From the NCBI GenBank assembly GCA_021464525.1, contig JADRCO010001273.1, forward strand, positions 1 through 20,746: a stretch of 20,746 nt of DNA, written 5' to 3'. A program made the position numbers and the translations under genes. The notes under the pieces were generated by a model. The model saw nothing but the letters and a program-made list of their open reading frames with translations. It made no database searches and was not told the DNA's origin. Positions 9,617-20,000 of this stretch are shown here, piece after piece (within the stretch, counting starts at the first letter, position 1; every line of letters begins with the position of its first letter). This DNA comes from Rhizophagus sp. LPA8_4_AMF (lineage: Eukaryota; Glomeromycota; Glomeromycetes; Glomerales; Glomeraceae).

Positions 9617-11332
9617 ATGTCTTCGAAAAAAACTATCGTTTTTATTAAAATAATTGGTAACTCAGATTATAATACAGAAGAAACTGATGACTCAGATTAT
9701 GATGCAAAAAATTTAAATCTAAATGATTATTTATCTGATATTCGTAGAGAACTCGAAAGTTGGAATATTATCAATGATGTGCTGTTATTCTCAAAAAAAG
9801 AAAATAGCAAATTTAGTGAAACGGAACGTGAAAAGGAAGAAGACTTACAATTAAGGAATACTATAACTGTTGAAAATAGTCTAGATATTTTATATTTACA
9901 GCCTCATCGGGAATATTTATGTAATCAACATAAATTAGGTTATGGGCGAATTATTAATTCTGATAAGATTGAAAAAGCTGAAAAACAAGCATGTACGATA
10001 AATATAAATAAATATGAGGTAATTGATAAAAGTGGTCAACCTGAACTTCAATCAAAAGAAGGTTGGAAAAAGGAAATAAATTCATTAGTTGATGACAATG
10101 TAATGAATTTTACAAAGCTAGTAGATAAAAATTTTAATGGATTTATGTCGGCTTATGAATGTAAAAAAATTAGTAAGGTATCATTGAAATTCAGTGAAGA
10201 GGATTTAAAATTAAATTTGACTGATTCATTCAAAGAGGCTGTAGATAATGTTAAAAGTTGTAAACCTGAAGAATTCCCTAAGAAAATTATGGAAATTATT
10301 AAAGATTATGGCCAATTCATTCCAACTGAAATTATTTTAGGCGGAAGAGCTCCTGATGACAAAACTTCTGAACAAACATTGATTAAATCTTTAAATGATT
10401 ATCAAAATTGGGAATGTATTGAATTTAGAAATCCCATTAGTATTTTTAAAATCTCCATTGATTTACATGAAAAAGCCTTTGAATCTATTGGAAAGAAAAT
10501 CCTTTATGATAACATTGAGCTTCATAATTATGTATCAGAAGAGTTCCAAATTTTTGATATTCCAAAAGATGGTTTATACTACATTAATAATGAAAATGAT
10601 AGAGATTGCGATGTCTTTGCATCAGTTATTGATACTAATGAAAATTCAAGAAATGTTTTTTTTAACTGTCAAATTTTAAGAGAATCAATTGCAGAACCAA
10701 GAATTATAATTCATAAGATTCCAAAAAAAAATGATAACTGTACATACAAATTGAAAATTAGGATAATGGTTATAGGATATGATATAAAATTTGAATTTTT
10801 AGATAAGACTAGTGTCAAATTAAAGAAAGATGGTTATGATCCTCGTAATTCTCGAAATAAAAATGATAAATTTCTTCATAGTATAACGTTACAGCAAGAC
10901 CTCCTGGCAGAAAGTGCTTCTTTCTTTGGAATTCCTGTATTAGAAAATTTCAGATTAATTAAGTCATTTATCATAGGATATAATTTTCGCAATTTTGATA
11001 GTAGACATAAAATAGAAATTTTTTCTTACTGCTTAAACGGAAAGTGGCACGTTGGTTTACCTAAAGTTACTTTTTGCACACTAATTGTTTTGACTGGTGT
11101 TTTATTAAACTCGTCATCTAACGATAGTTTTAATTCTGGGAGTGAAGATCCAAAATTTGTTAGCTTATGTATAAATAGAAATGATAAACATAAGCCATTT
11201 CTTTTTAGTCAAAAAATTAACCAAATTAATATAGAATATCTCGAATGTAAGCATGATTTAAGTTGTGATATTTGCAAGGAAGAAAAAAAAGAAAAAATAT
11301 TATTAACAAACGTCGTATGTAAAGTGTACTGA
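9617..11332 (+). CDS. Single-exon MACPF-like protein (module A paralogue)
   Basis: This intron-less frame of 571 codons has its ATG 31 bp after a TATA-like box. It aligns end to end with module A of the gene at 1499-5572: LSDIRRELESWNIINDVLLF, HKLGYGR, KDYGQFIPTEIILGG near residue 230, NDYQNWECIEF, DCDVFASVIDTN, VFFNCQIL and FGIPVLENF. It ends in the same C-x5-C-x2-C cluster plus a later Cys. The N-terminal 36 residues (MSSKKTIVFIKIIG then an acidic stretch) have no counterpart found upstream of the paralogue. After the first LGG it jumps straight to the PDD block, lacking about 34 residues present in the paralogue. A canonical donor GTATGT falls inside the codons for VVCK, seven codons before the end, so a spliced extension is possible. 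No kinase domain or micro-exon array is attached. The membrane-pore role is inferred from family resemblance only. Confidence 0.75.
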   Translation: MSSKKTIVFIKIIGNSDYNTEETDDSDYDAKNLNLNDYLSDIRRELESWNIINDVLLFSKKENSKFSETEREKEEDLQLRNTITVENSLDILYLQPHREYLCNQHKLGYGRIINSDKIEKAEKQACTININKYEVIDKSGQPELQSKEGWKKEINSLVDDNVMNFTKLVDKNFNGFMSAYECKKISKVSLKFSEEDLKLNLTDSFKEAVDNVKSCKPEEFPKKIMEIIKDYGQFIPTEIILGGRAPDDKTSEQTLIKSLNDYQNWECIEFRNPISIFKISIDLHEKAFESIGKKILYDNIELHNYVSEEFQIFDIPKDGLYYINNENDRDCDVFASVIDTNENSRNVFFNCQILRESIAEPRIIIHKIPKKNDNCTYKLKIRIMVIGYDIKFEFLDKTSVKLKKDGYDPRNSRNKNDKFLHSITLQQDLLAESASFFGIPVLENFRLIKSFIIGYNFRNFDSRHKIEIFSYCLNGKWHVGLPKVTFCTLIVLTGVLLNSSSNDSFNSGSEDPKFVSLCINRNDKHKPFLFSQKINQINIEYLECKHDLSCDICKEEKKEKILLTNVVCKVY

Positions 11333-11866
11333 TTTCTTATTTAAAAAAATTGGTTTATTGATATGATTATATCTTGTATCATGCGAAAATTCTTAAATAT
11401 TTATTTATCGTTATGTATCGTGTATTTTTTTAAAAGATTATATTGTTATAAATAAATTATGTTGTTTTGAATTAAATATATTGTACATAAGACAAATTAT
11501 ACTTTTTTTAACATTATTTTAAAATTACTAAAAATAATTAAGATCATTTATCACGAATGTTTGTACAGCTCCATAATGTTTCTAAACTATTTCCATTAAA
11601 AAGTAGAATGCAAAACATCAAAGAATATGAAATTTTATCTTATCCGATAAAGAATACTTTTCCTCACCTTGATCCCAATTTACCTTTAGCAAGGATTTTC
11701 AATATTGGAATGTTATTTATATGGAACTTAAAAATTAATAGAAGGAATTTATTTATATGTTAGGTAATTGTAATAATTTGTTAACTATATCTTACCAAAT
11801 CTTAAAAAACAATAATTTCATCGAATTTTAGTTCAATATTTTTTACTTACCAGTTATAATTAATAG
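11333..11866. other. 3' flank, no gene seen
   Basis: AT-rich DNA follows the plus-strand gene, with an AATAAA at 11451-11456 that could serve as a polyadenylation signal about 120 nt past the stop. A 68-codon open frame at 11557-11763 has no recognisable features, and I do not treat it as a gene. Confidence 0.4.
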
Positions 11867-11891
11867 TTATTCGGCTCGAAGTGCCGAATAA
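11867..11891. repeat. Perfect 9-bp hairpin TTATTCGGC/GCCGAATAA
   Basis: TTATTCGGC at 11867-11875 pairs exactly with GCCGAATAA at 11883-11891 over a 7-nt loop. The related word ATTCGGCATG recurs near 12095, suggesting that the whole 11867-12140 stretch belongs to one repeat element. Confidence 0.65.
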
Positions 11892-11896
11892 GTGAT

Positions 11897-12032
11897 TTAT
11901 CCGGTACCATGTGATTTATTGCCTGATACAAGTGCCTGATACACGATTTAAATGCCTGATACACGATTTTTGCCTGATACACGATTTATTATAACCATTT
12001 TTAATTATAAAAAATCACGTGATACCGGATAA
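11897..12032. repeat. Short element with 22-bp terminal inverted repeats
   Basis: TTATCCGGTACCATGTGATTTA at 11897-11918 is the near-exact reverse complement of the segment at 12012-12032 (AAATCACGTGATACCGGATAA). Between them lie three full copies and one partial copy of TGCCTGATACACGATTT at 11920-11990. The inverted ends and short non-coding body resemble a MITE. Further TATCCGGTATC and TTGCCAGATATC words continue to about 12140. Confidence 0.65.
11920..11990. repeat. 18-20-bp tandem repeat
   Basis: TGCCTGATACA begins four consecutive units at 11920, 11933, 11953 and 11971. The last three extend to CGATTT plus 1-4 A/T bases; the first is cut to 13 bp. The array fills the body of the inverted-repeat element at 11897-12032. 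Confidence 0.8.
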
Positions 12033-12181
12033 TAAACAATGTTTTTTTTATATCCGGTATCCCATAAGATCATGATGCCAATCATTTTGCTCATATTCGG
12101 CATGTTATGTCATTTATTGCCAGATATCATTATTGTCAGATATAATTTAGTGTTAAATGCGTTACAAATTATAATTAAATT

Positions 12182-12573
12182 TTATATTATTAACAATACA
12201 ATTTTTTTAAGAAAAATGAAGATGAAAAGAGCAATTAGTGAAATTATTAGAATTGAATAATCCTTGTAAACTTTCAAATTCATCTTCTTAACATTAATAT
12301 GGTTATCCAATATTTCAATATTTGTAATATTTTCTTGATAATCCATATTTGTAGAATCATGTAACGGTCGTAATTGTTCACTGCTTGAATTGTTACCTAA
12401 AAAAGATAATTGTAACAGATAATGATACTGAAATAAAAACAAAATAACTTATTCGCACTGCTAAATCCACAATTTTTTTCGGTCTTGAAAATTTGATTCT
12501 ATCTGATCATTAAAGCTTAAATTGGTCAAATCATTAGAATTATTTTCAAACAGATTGACTTTCTCACTATTAT
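12182..12573 (-). pseudogene. Possible tail exons of the recombinase gene
   Basis: Downstream of the recombinase stop, an acceptor (TTTTTTTAG) at 12574-12575 opens a 37-codon Asn/Ser-rich frame to 12461, and it joins in frame to sequence just past the recombinase stop. A second acceptor (CTTTTTTAG) at 12397 opens a frame to 12182 that is rich in Asn/Ser and then strongly hydrophobic (YSILIISLIALFIFIFLKKI). Neither frame links cleanly into one product. They could be eroded C-terminal exons or chance open frames in AT-rich DNA. Confidence 0.3.
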
Positions 12574-12677
12574 CTAAAAAAATATAACAAATTTAGTTAA
12601 CACAATTTATTATTCATAATTAAAGTTATTATTATCTTCGTACTTGTTTCTGATTCATCATTCTTGAGATCTAGAGC

Positions 12678-13899
12678 TTAACTTAGCCCATTAAGGCATA
12701 AATCTTGCATTTTAGATTTTGATCGCTCATAACTTCTTAATCCATTTAAAGAACGATGTCGTGATACAGACATCACTTCTATACCTGAAAATCCAAGGTC
12801 TTTTAATAATTCAACCAGTGTTTTTCGTACGCTATGATTAGTAATTTTACGTCCCATTACATCTATACCATATTCTTTTGCAAGCTCATGTAAAAAGTTC
12901 TCATTCTTTTTTCACCTATATTATTTGTTTTGTACCACTTGTTAAATATATAAATCAATATTAATAAAATTGTTAATTTATAATACATTATATTACAATA
13001 ATAATTATTAGTTGTTATTTATTTACCATTTTCGTCTGTATATTCCTGTAAATAAAATTGAGGATTTGCATTTACTGGACGTTTTGCAAAATATTTTTCA
13101 TAGACAGATATAATTCGAGGATGACTTGGAATTTTTAAAGTATCTCCAACACCACCCTCCATACCACGTTGATTAGTTTTAGATCTTGGTATACATACGT
13201 CAATTCCACTTCCATCAACTTTTGCTTTAAAGTCATTGAATTTCAACGTATAATGCTCCCCACCTCTTAATCCAAGAAATAATGCATTATAAAAGAAGAC
13301 TGTTTTCAAAAGACTAGTAGGAGTATCAGTACTTAATATAGGTGAATTAAACATTAATTTTACTTCGTCTAGAGATAATGAATCTGATCCTTTAACTTCT
13401 TCTTTTCCTTGTTCAGTAATATCTTTAAGCTTACCGTTTAAAATTTGCCATAAACTTAGAAACATCCGTCTGTCCTTTAAATCTAGAGGTCTAATTACTG
13501 AGTATTGATTTAAATGTCTATGCAAAGCATCAATACAAGCATTAGTTGAAGTAGCTTTATAGTCTTCTCCATACTTAGTTTTCATTACTACTATAAAATT
13601 TTGAATTTGTATTTCTAATTCATGAATATCAGCTACTTCAGTACGCTTGCCAATATATTTTACATTACTACGAAAATTTTCAAACTTGTTAAGCCATGCT
13701 GTTGTTGCCCTTTTTGTATTAAGAACTGTAGACTTATTTATTAACCGATCAATTTCTTCTTGATCTGGTAGAGTGTATTTTTTGTAGGGCTAATATAATT
13801 TTTTAGATAAATAAGTTTTTAAATATATTTTATTAATAAATTAATATAATATACCTTTTTATTGTTAACATTAACAGTTCTATCTTTGTGCCTTCCCAT
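12678..13899 (-). pseudogene. Crypton-like tyrosine recombinase, frameshifted
   Basis: Exon 1 is 13899-13855 (MGRHKDRTVNV), exon 2 is 13789-13027 and exon 3 is 12915-12678. Exon 2 starts with an N-terminal helical core-binding region (TTAWLNKFENFRSNVKYIG) and continues into a tyrosine-recombinase catalytic domain with the first catalytic Arg in GLRGGEHY. Exon 3 carries the HxxR box (NHSVRKT), the second His (SRHRS) and the nucleophilic Tyr (RSYER). The full R-H-R-H-Y set is therefore visible. Between the exon-3 acceptor and the HxxR segment the frame must slip by one base, near an A6 run at about 12905-12913, and a TAA at 12678-12680 follows. The family resembles the Crypton/DUF3504 type common in Rhizophagus (recollection). 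If the slip is real the protein is dead; if it is an assembly error the element may be intact. Confidence 0.75.
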
Positions 13900-14674
13900 T
13901 TTGTAAAATCTAAAATTTTTTTTCGTGAGAAAGAGAGAATACAAATAAACTATCAACTATTAAGCTATCAAATAAACTTTTTGTGTAATATACATATAGT
14001 AATTTATCATGATCAGTAAGGCTACCAGGGATATAACCGTTATTAGGCACTTCCTTAATTTATACATAAAGTATCCTACCAAGGTAATATCTTGTCATAT
14101 GATCATTTTTCTAGTTTTTATTCCGAAGAAACTCAGACACGTGATCAATTTTCTGAAAATTATTCAATATTACGGTGGGATATTGAATACTCCGTGCCTA
14201 ATAACTTTATAATATTAGTTTTTATATTGCATGATAAAAAATGGTAAAAGTAAATAATAATAACATTTATAAATCTTGCTCCCACCTGTACATAGTAGCA
14301 ATATTTGTAATACACCTCAAAATTGTATATGAGGAATTATGACTTTATGTGAATTATCTTGTAAAAAAATCCTGTATTTAGATGAGTATTTATTATGGAA
14401 AAAAATAAAATTATATTAGATAGGTAAATGACCAAATACCAAGTTTTACAAATTATCAATTTTGGGAAAACAACTAGCTAACAAACATTCAAAAATCCTA
14501 AACATGTAACTATTGAAATAATACTTTATTCATTATAATCATAAATGCTTTTATAATTTATTACAAACTGGTCAATCTTATAAATAAAGATAATATTTAA
14601 TAATTCCAGTAATCAAATTATAAATAAATATAGGAAACCAAAATATAATGTAATGAAAGTTTTAATATTCATAA
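13900..14674. other. Intergenic stretch with a short inverted repeat
   Basis: No gene is supported. TTATTAGGCAC at 14040-14050 and its exact reverse complement GTGCCTAATAA at 14194-14204 bracket about 143 bp that also contain repeated TGATCA words. This may be a small MITE remnant. A 67-codon frame at 14009-14212 lies across it and looks fortuitous. Confidence 0.45.
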
Positions 14675-14780
14675 GGTAGTCTAATAAACAGAATCATGAG
14701 AATGTTGAAAGTAGTCTCATTGACAGGGTCATGTGGCTATGATTTGTTGCAAAGTAGTTTCATTATCAGAATCTTGTGAA
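14675..14780 (-). repeat. Decayed minisatellite at channel C-terminus
   Basis: Three imperfect units of roughly 35-43 nt share GATTCTG..AATGA.ACTAC on the minus strand. The first encodes the SQDSDNETT end of the channel protein. The next two lie beyond its TGA at 14729-14731, where the same words continue in a shifted frame. Unit duplication followed by a frame change seems to have set the present stop. Confidence 0.6.
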
Positions 14781-17700
14781 TTATGCTGAATATTGAGTGC
14801 TGTAGTTAAATGTTTTTTCGGTTCTGGAAATTCATTAGTTTCCCATTCACCTTTATCAATCATATTTTTAGCTTTTTCACGAGTTTTGCCAACATCAGCG
14901 TAATAGTAACTTACGATAATAACTTATGTTAGTAAAAAATTTAACAAATGAAAAATAAAAACTAAATTTTACGTACATTACATCAGGAAACCATGCATCC
15001 CAACGTCTTTGAAGTGGTAATAAGTAAAATAATTCAATTTCAGCTAGAATCTATGTGATAAATGAACGTTTTATGACTTTTAAATAACTGAATAATTTAA
15101 TATTAAATATACTATTAATAATTTACTGTACCTCGGCTTTCTGTATTAAATATGAGGCTTTATTATTGTCTTTTTCAATTGCATTATTAAGCAGTCCAAT
15201 AAACAAATTCATAAGATACACAACAATTAATAGAGAGAATAAAACAATCAATACTGCAATTGACGGATTAGCTGTATATGACCAATTGGAGAATATACTT
15301 GAATCACCTAATAATAAATTGAAAAAAATAAAAATAAAAATAAACAATCGGTAAAAAATTAATAAATAAATATATGTATTTTCACATACCTGTCAAGAAT
15401 AAATACATTGCAAAAATAGCAGTTTTAAAACTTATAAACATGTTTGTATTTTCATTAGGTGTTTGAATCGTATATGGATTAGGATCGATAGTTCCATTCT
15501 CAAATACTCGATTATAAGTAGAAGTTAAATTCCAAGGATTATTTGGATCATTATTATTTGTAGGTTCTTCAAGTGAGAATTGTGATCTTGGCATTAATAA
15601 AATGTAAAATGCATGTGCAAAACTTATTATAATAATTAACAAAACTAATAGAAAAGAGATGATCTGTTTTGCAACACTTATAATAATTACAAAATATACA
15701 CCAAAAGATTCATAAGCTTTAAAAAATAATAAAAATTTTATATCTAAAAATAAACAAGAAAAAGAAAGCAATGGTATAGTATTCAATTCACTTGTTTGAA
15801 GCCAAATAATAGAAGTATAAATTGGAAGTACATATGCGATTACATCTGTATGTTAAATAAAATAATTAGCTATATTTTTTTTTATTCTGAAAACATTATA
15901 AAGATATCAAAATCAAAAATATATACCAAATATATTCCAAAAATCACGAATCCATTTGATAGGATTATAAATAAATTGACGTACTTCAAAAATAAGATGA
16001 ATAAATCCAAGTATAATTGAAGTAATCAGAAGTCTATTTCGAACATCATCATTAATATGAGGAATTGTTGCAGCAGTAGTAAAGCATCCAAGAAATACCA
16101 TAAATACAATCCAGATGATCGCATAATAATATTTTCCATAGATATTCCATTTAAAATTGATCAATGATTCTCCTTCCCATGTCTTATATATCTCTCTATT
16201 CATCGTTGTTTTAACAAATGGGCTAGATTTAGGTTTAATAAATTCCATAAACCAATTACTATAATCTTTTGGATAAGTGACAAACTTAATATAAGGATTC
16301 ATAAAAATAATCGTTGGGGTTCTTTTTGTTCTTTCGTATTTAGAATACTTTTTGACAAAGACTCCAAAGTAAAGGTAAGAAAATGGTTCATTTGTTACAT
16401 AATCAATAAAATTGAATTTTGATAATATATAAAATGTAGCAAAATAAATGGGTAATGTCAAAAGTATTATTAAATATTGAATAATTTTGAGTATTCTATA
16501 AGCTATATTATGATTATGATCTAATTTCCTCATTAATGTATTGTACTTAAACCAAACTACAGATCGAGTTAAGTTAACCATTTGAGGATATTGAAAGGAA
16601 AAAAGATGTAAATTGTTTTTTTGATATTTTATACTATAAGAAGGCGAATCTATAATCATTGTCATTTCTAGTGAATATTTTAAAATATATTCTGGATAAT
16701 ATTCATTTAGTAATGGCATTGTAGAAGTAATTATACTTAAAAACATCTTATTACTGAAATCTTCTTTAAAATAACTTAAACATTTTTTATAAATTTCATC
16801 TATTAATTCTAACTTATATTCTTTAATTGCAAATGATAATAGTTCAACTCCATATTTTAAAAGAGTTTCCTTATTATTTATTACATCTAGAACCCATTTA
16901 TCATTATGCTTAAAACTCTCATAATTTGATAAAGATAAAGTGGATTTTGAGTATGCGTTCTTATAACGTTCCAATCTTTTTTCAGCGTCTAGACTCTCAT
17001 CATAAAAATAATAAAAATAGTTTAAAGAAATGGATTTGTCATTCTCATTAAAATAGTAAATTAAAGGACCAACTCCTGTTAAAATAATAATATTATTATC
17101 ATCAAATAACTTATATTTAAGTAATCTTATATTATCCACTTTGGTGATCTCTTTATTTTTGAAGAACGTGAACTCTTCATTTCTTGAGCAAATTAAATTA
17201 TTTTTTTTATAAACTTCCAGCTTAACTACTTCAAAATTGACTTCCTTATCCACCTCTTCAAGCTCGACTTTCCATTTAATTAAATTCTTTTCTAGAGGAA
17301 GTTCATCGATTGATTTAAGATTATCAAATATAGCATCCATATATGAATTAGGTAAAAGAATATGTAAGAGATCATATATCTTATTTGTTTTCTCGTTGAT
17401 TTTAACATCACTATCAAAATACCAATTTTCTTCCTCATAAGACATCCAGTTTTCATCAAAATTATCGTCAATTAATTCATCAGAATTTATTTTCAAATCA
17501 ATCTTCCAAATATCTCCATCCAGAATTCCAAATGCATATTTGTTTGTTGCTCGAATATTATTTGGAAGAAATTTTTTCTCTAATTCATCATTTTGTTCTA
17601 AATAGAATGAACACTTTTTCCAATGAATTTTCATGATGGAATCCCAAAATCCGTTACATGATATGTTGCTGAATAAAGGAAATAATAAAGGAAATAATTG

Positions 17701-18679
17701 AGAACATAAATAAGGACGTTTCATAAGCTTATGTAGATGAGTAACTAAATAAAAAAAATGATGTTAATAAAGCTTAATAAAATAGTATGACAATTTTAAA
17801 AAAAGAACATACCATTATTTATGACCAAGGAAGCAATAGGAATTTCTAATTCAACTGAATAAATAGTAATTTTATCTTTGATTTTTAAACAAACTAGATT
17901 TTTATTACTGGAAATTCCGATATTTTTGATAATCTCTTGCTTAATTGTAAAATAGATAAATTATAATTAATTACAAAATATTTCAGATAGGCTTGATAGA
18001 ATAAAATAGTATATTTTATTACCTTATCATAACATTTTATCTCTTTGTCAATATCTAATATTTTAATATTTTTTTCAGTAATAAAATCACATTCATAAAT
18101 GGATTTATTTGAAAATGCATAAAGCTTATTATATTTTGATACACTAATCAATGCAAAATCTTCAAAATCTTTAGGTATCTTGTATATTTTTTTACAATTC
18201 AGTTTTTTTCCTTGCATGGAAAAAATCAAAATAACTATACTCTTCTCGTCAGGAAATTTTTTATTACATAAAATAAGTTCCCCTTTCAGATTAAAGGTGC
18301 AATAAACATAACTTGAAGAACTTTTAGTGTCACAATCTAACTCAATTTTTTGAAAATTTTTCATCCCGTCGTATATTGCTAAGAGGTTATAATTAAGTAA
18401 ATATTAATAATAGATAAATACCAGAGTATCAATCCTTTCAAATTTTAAGAATTAAAACTTACTTAGATTATGAAGATCATTAATACACGCAAGTTTTTTA
18501 TCATTAGAAACACATATCTTATTTACATTAGATATTTCATCGTCAAATTTAAGTGGATTCTCATTTTGATCTTCAACACTCCAACAGATAATTGAATCAC
18601 CATCATAAGTAACGAGATATTTTTCATCCGGTGATACTTCTATCTTCGTAATAGGTTTAATATGTTTAATTTTACTCAT
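14729..18679 (-). CDS. WD40-like plus TRP-like ion-transport protein
   Basis: Eight exons on the minus strand: 18679-18463, 18378-18023, 17939-17813, 17744-15927, 15845-15390, 15307-15132, 15050-14977, 14909-14729. All have GT..AG ends and the phases agree, giving 3405 nt and 1134 residues. The N-terminus (ITKIEVSPDEKYLVTYDGDSIICWSVED) reads as WD40-type beta-propeller blades, probably cytosolic. Hydrophobic helices lie at about 651-675, 771-792 and 805-822, with several more in exon 5 (840-991). A pore-like segment (FKTAIFAMYLFLTGD) spans the exon 5/6 junction, and a last helix (VLIVLFSLLIVVYLMNLFIG) resembles S6 of TRP/Ion_trans channels. A soluble tail follows (RRWDAWFPDVIYYYADVGKTREK). 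I recall this architecture as an expanded Glomeromycotina family. The likely product is a membrane cation channel; ion and ligand cannot be told. Exon 8 uses a weak acceptor (CGTAAG), the least certain junction. Confidence 0.82.
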
Positions 18680-19500
18680 TTTTACATGTACTTCTCTTAT
18701 TTGACTTATTTGATAATAAAGGAATTCTTTTGAAAAAAAAAAGAACTAAGCCAATCTAACGATTAACGTCCTTAAAAGCAACCATCTGCTACGATTTTAT
18801 TTAATAAAAGTTGAAGTAACACAAATACAATTCAAAACCTAATGCAAAGGTATTGTTCTTGACCTGTACGACGTATCTTGGCTTGACCCGCATAATAAAT
18901 TTTAAAATAAGAAAATACCACCTGACGGATTAGGATCAAATCTGGTATAAATAATTTATTATATTATGATAGGAAAAATGCAACTACAAACGAGCTATTC
19001 TTCCTGTTGTAGCAAATAAATTCATATCCGAACTTAACCATGCGCCAAAATTTTACGTTGTAAACTTAAATTAAACCTGGCTAGGTTCGGGATGATCGTT
19101 CCAAGCCAAATGAATTTCTTATTAATCGAGCAATGATCGTCAAAATGATCATCTGATTAAACATCGTAAAAAAAATTGGGTTTTTGTTGAACAAATAAGC
19201 TCCATTTAAGCCTTGAACGGGCCCATTTTACCGATAACTGATTCACTGGCAAACAGCCAAAAATTTTATAATTTTTTTTTAAATTCAGCAATTATTATAT
19301 ATGTATAGCCACAAATTTTTTTATTACCGTATTTACACATGCCGATCAAAAATATCCGGCCACTTTGATTTGCCAAAATCATGTCAATTAATATGACGTA
19401 ATCAACACATTATTTTGTACATATAAACATAATAAACATATCCCCAAACCTAATGTTTTTCTAAAAATATGAAGCCACTTACCCAAAAACACGTGGTGCT
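18680..19500. other. Intergenic, probably repeat-derived, no gene
   Basis: This stretch lies upstream of the channel gene. No frame or RNA gene is supported. Patches richer in G+C (for example CCTGGCTAGGTTCGGG near 19077 and GATCAAAAATATCCGGCC near 19344) suggest fragments of dispersed repeats, but I cannot name a family. Confidence 0.4.
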
Positions 19501-19511
19501 ATCATCTTTAT

Positions 19512-19542
19512 GCGGAGATCTGCAAAATTAACAGATCTTCGC
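19512..19542. repeat. Hairpin with 11-bp stem and TCTGC motifs
   Basis: GCGGAGATCTG (19512-19522) and CAGATCTTCGC (19532-19542) pair in 10 of 11 positions, with one G-T wobble, over a 9-nt A/T loop. The next 60 bp carry several further TCTGC/TTCTGCAA words. A T-rich run directly follows the right arm. Confidence 0.6.
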
Positions 19543-19650
19543 TTTTTTTGTCTTTTTTTTTGCGCAATTCTGCGAAGTTCTGCAATTTCTGCAAAATGGC
19601 AGCATTACGAAATTTTTTATGGAGCAGTTCTTCACAATTTGGCAGAGTTT

Positions 19651-19776
19651 GGATCCGTTATCTGGATTTTATGGATATCCGTAGGATATCCAGGATTTAT
19701 ATCCATTCAATCTGGATTTAAATTTATCCAGATATTCATCAGATATCCGGATATCTAATGGATATTTTGGATATCT
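19651..19776. repeat. GGATATCC-type palindromic repeat block
   Basis: About ten GGATAT/ATATCC/GGATTT words on both strands, several forming GGATATCC or ATCCGGAT palindromes, fill these 126 bp. The block could fold extensively. It parallels the GATC-rich patch at 848-905 and is likely repeat-derived. Confidence 0.65.
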
Positions 19777-20000
19777 TATATTATCTCATCACCTAATCGA
19801 ATATAGTTTTGATCTGTTATTTGAATTAACATATTTAACATACACATGCATGCAAAATAGATAAAATAAACTCACATAAAAGATCGATTTTATCCCTTAC
19901 ATCCATATTATAACGCATTCTTCTCACCTAGACTTTAAAAACATGACACGTCTTTATAAAAAATGAGTAACTACAAATCACATGACCTTTTGCGCAGTAA

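Noticed and set aside
11557-11763. Plus-strand 68-codon frame
   Set aside because: No domain, no splice context and no codon pattern unlike chance in AT-rich DNA; a transposon fragment is possible but unsupported.
12039-12260. Plus-strand 73-codon frame
   Set aside because: It crosses repeat DNA and the opposite-strand tail exon, with no recognisable features.
17237-17440. Plus-strand Ser-rich frame
   Set aside because: Antisense to acidic codons of channel exon 4.
19510-19758. Plus-strand 82-codon frame
   Set aside because: It runs through the hairpin and GGATATCC repeat blocks, so its openness is explained by the repeats.
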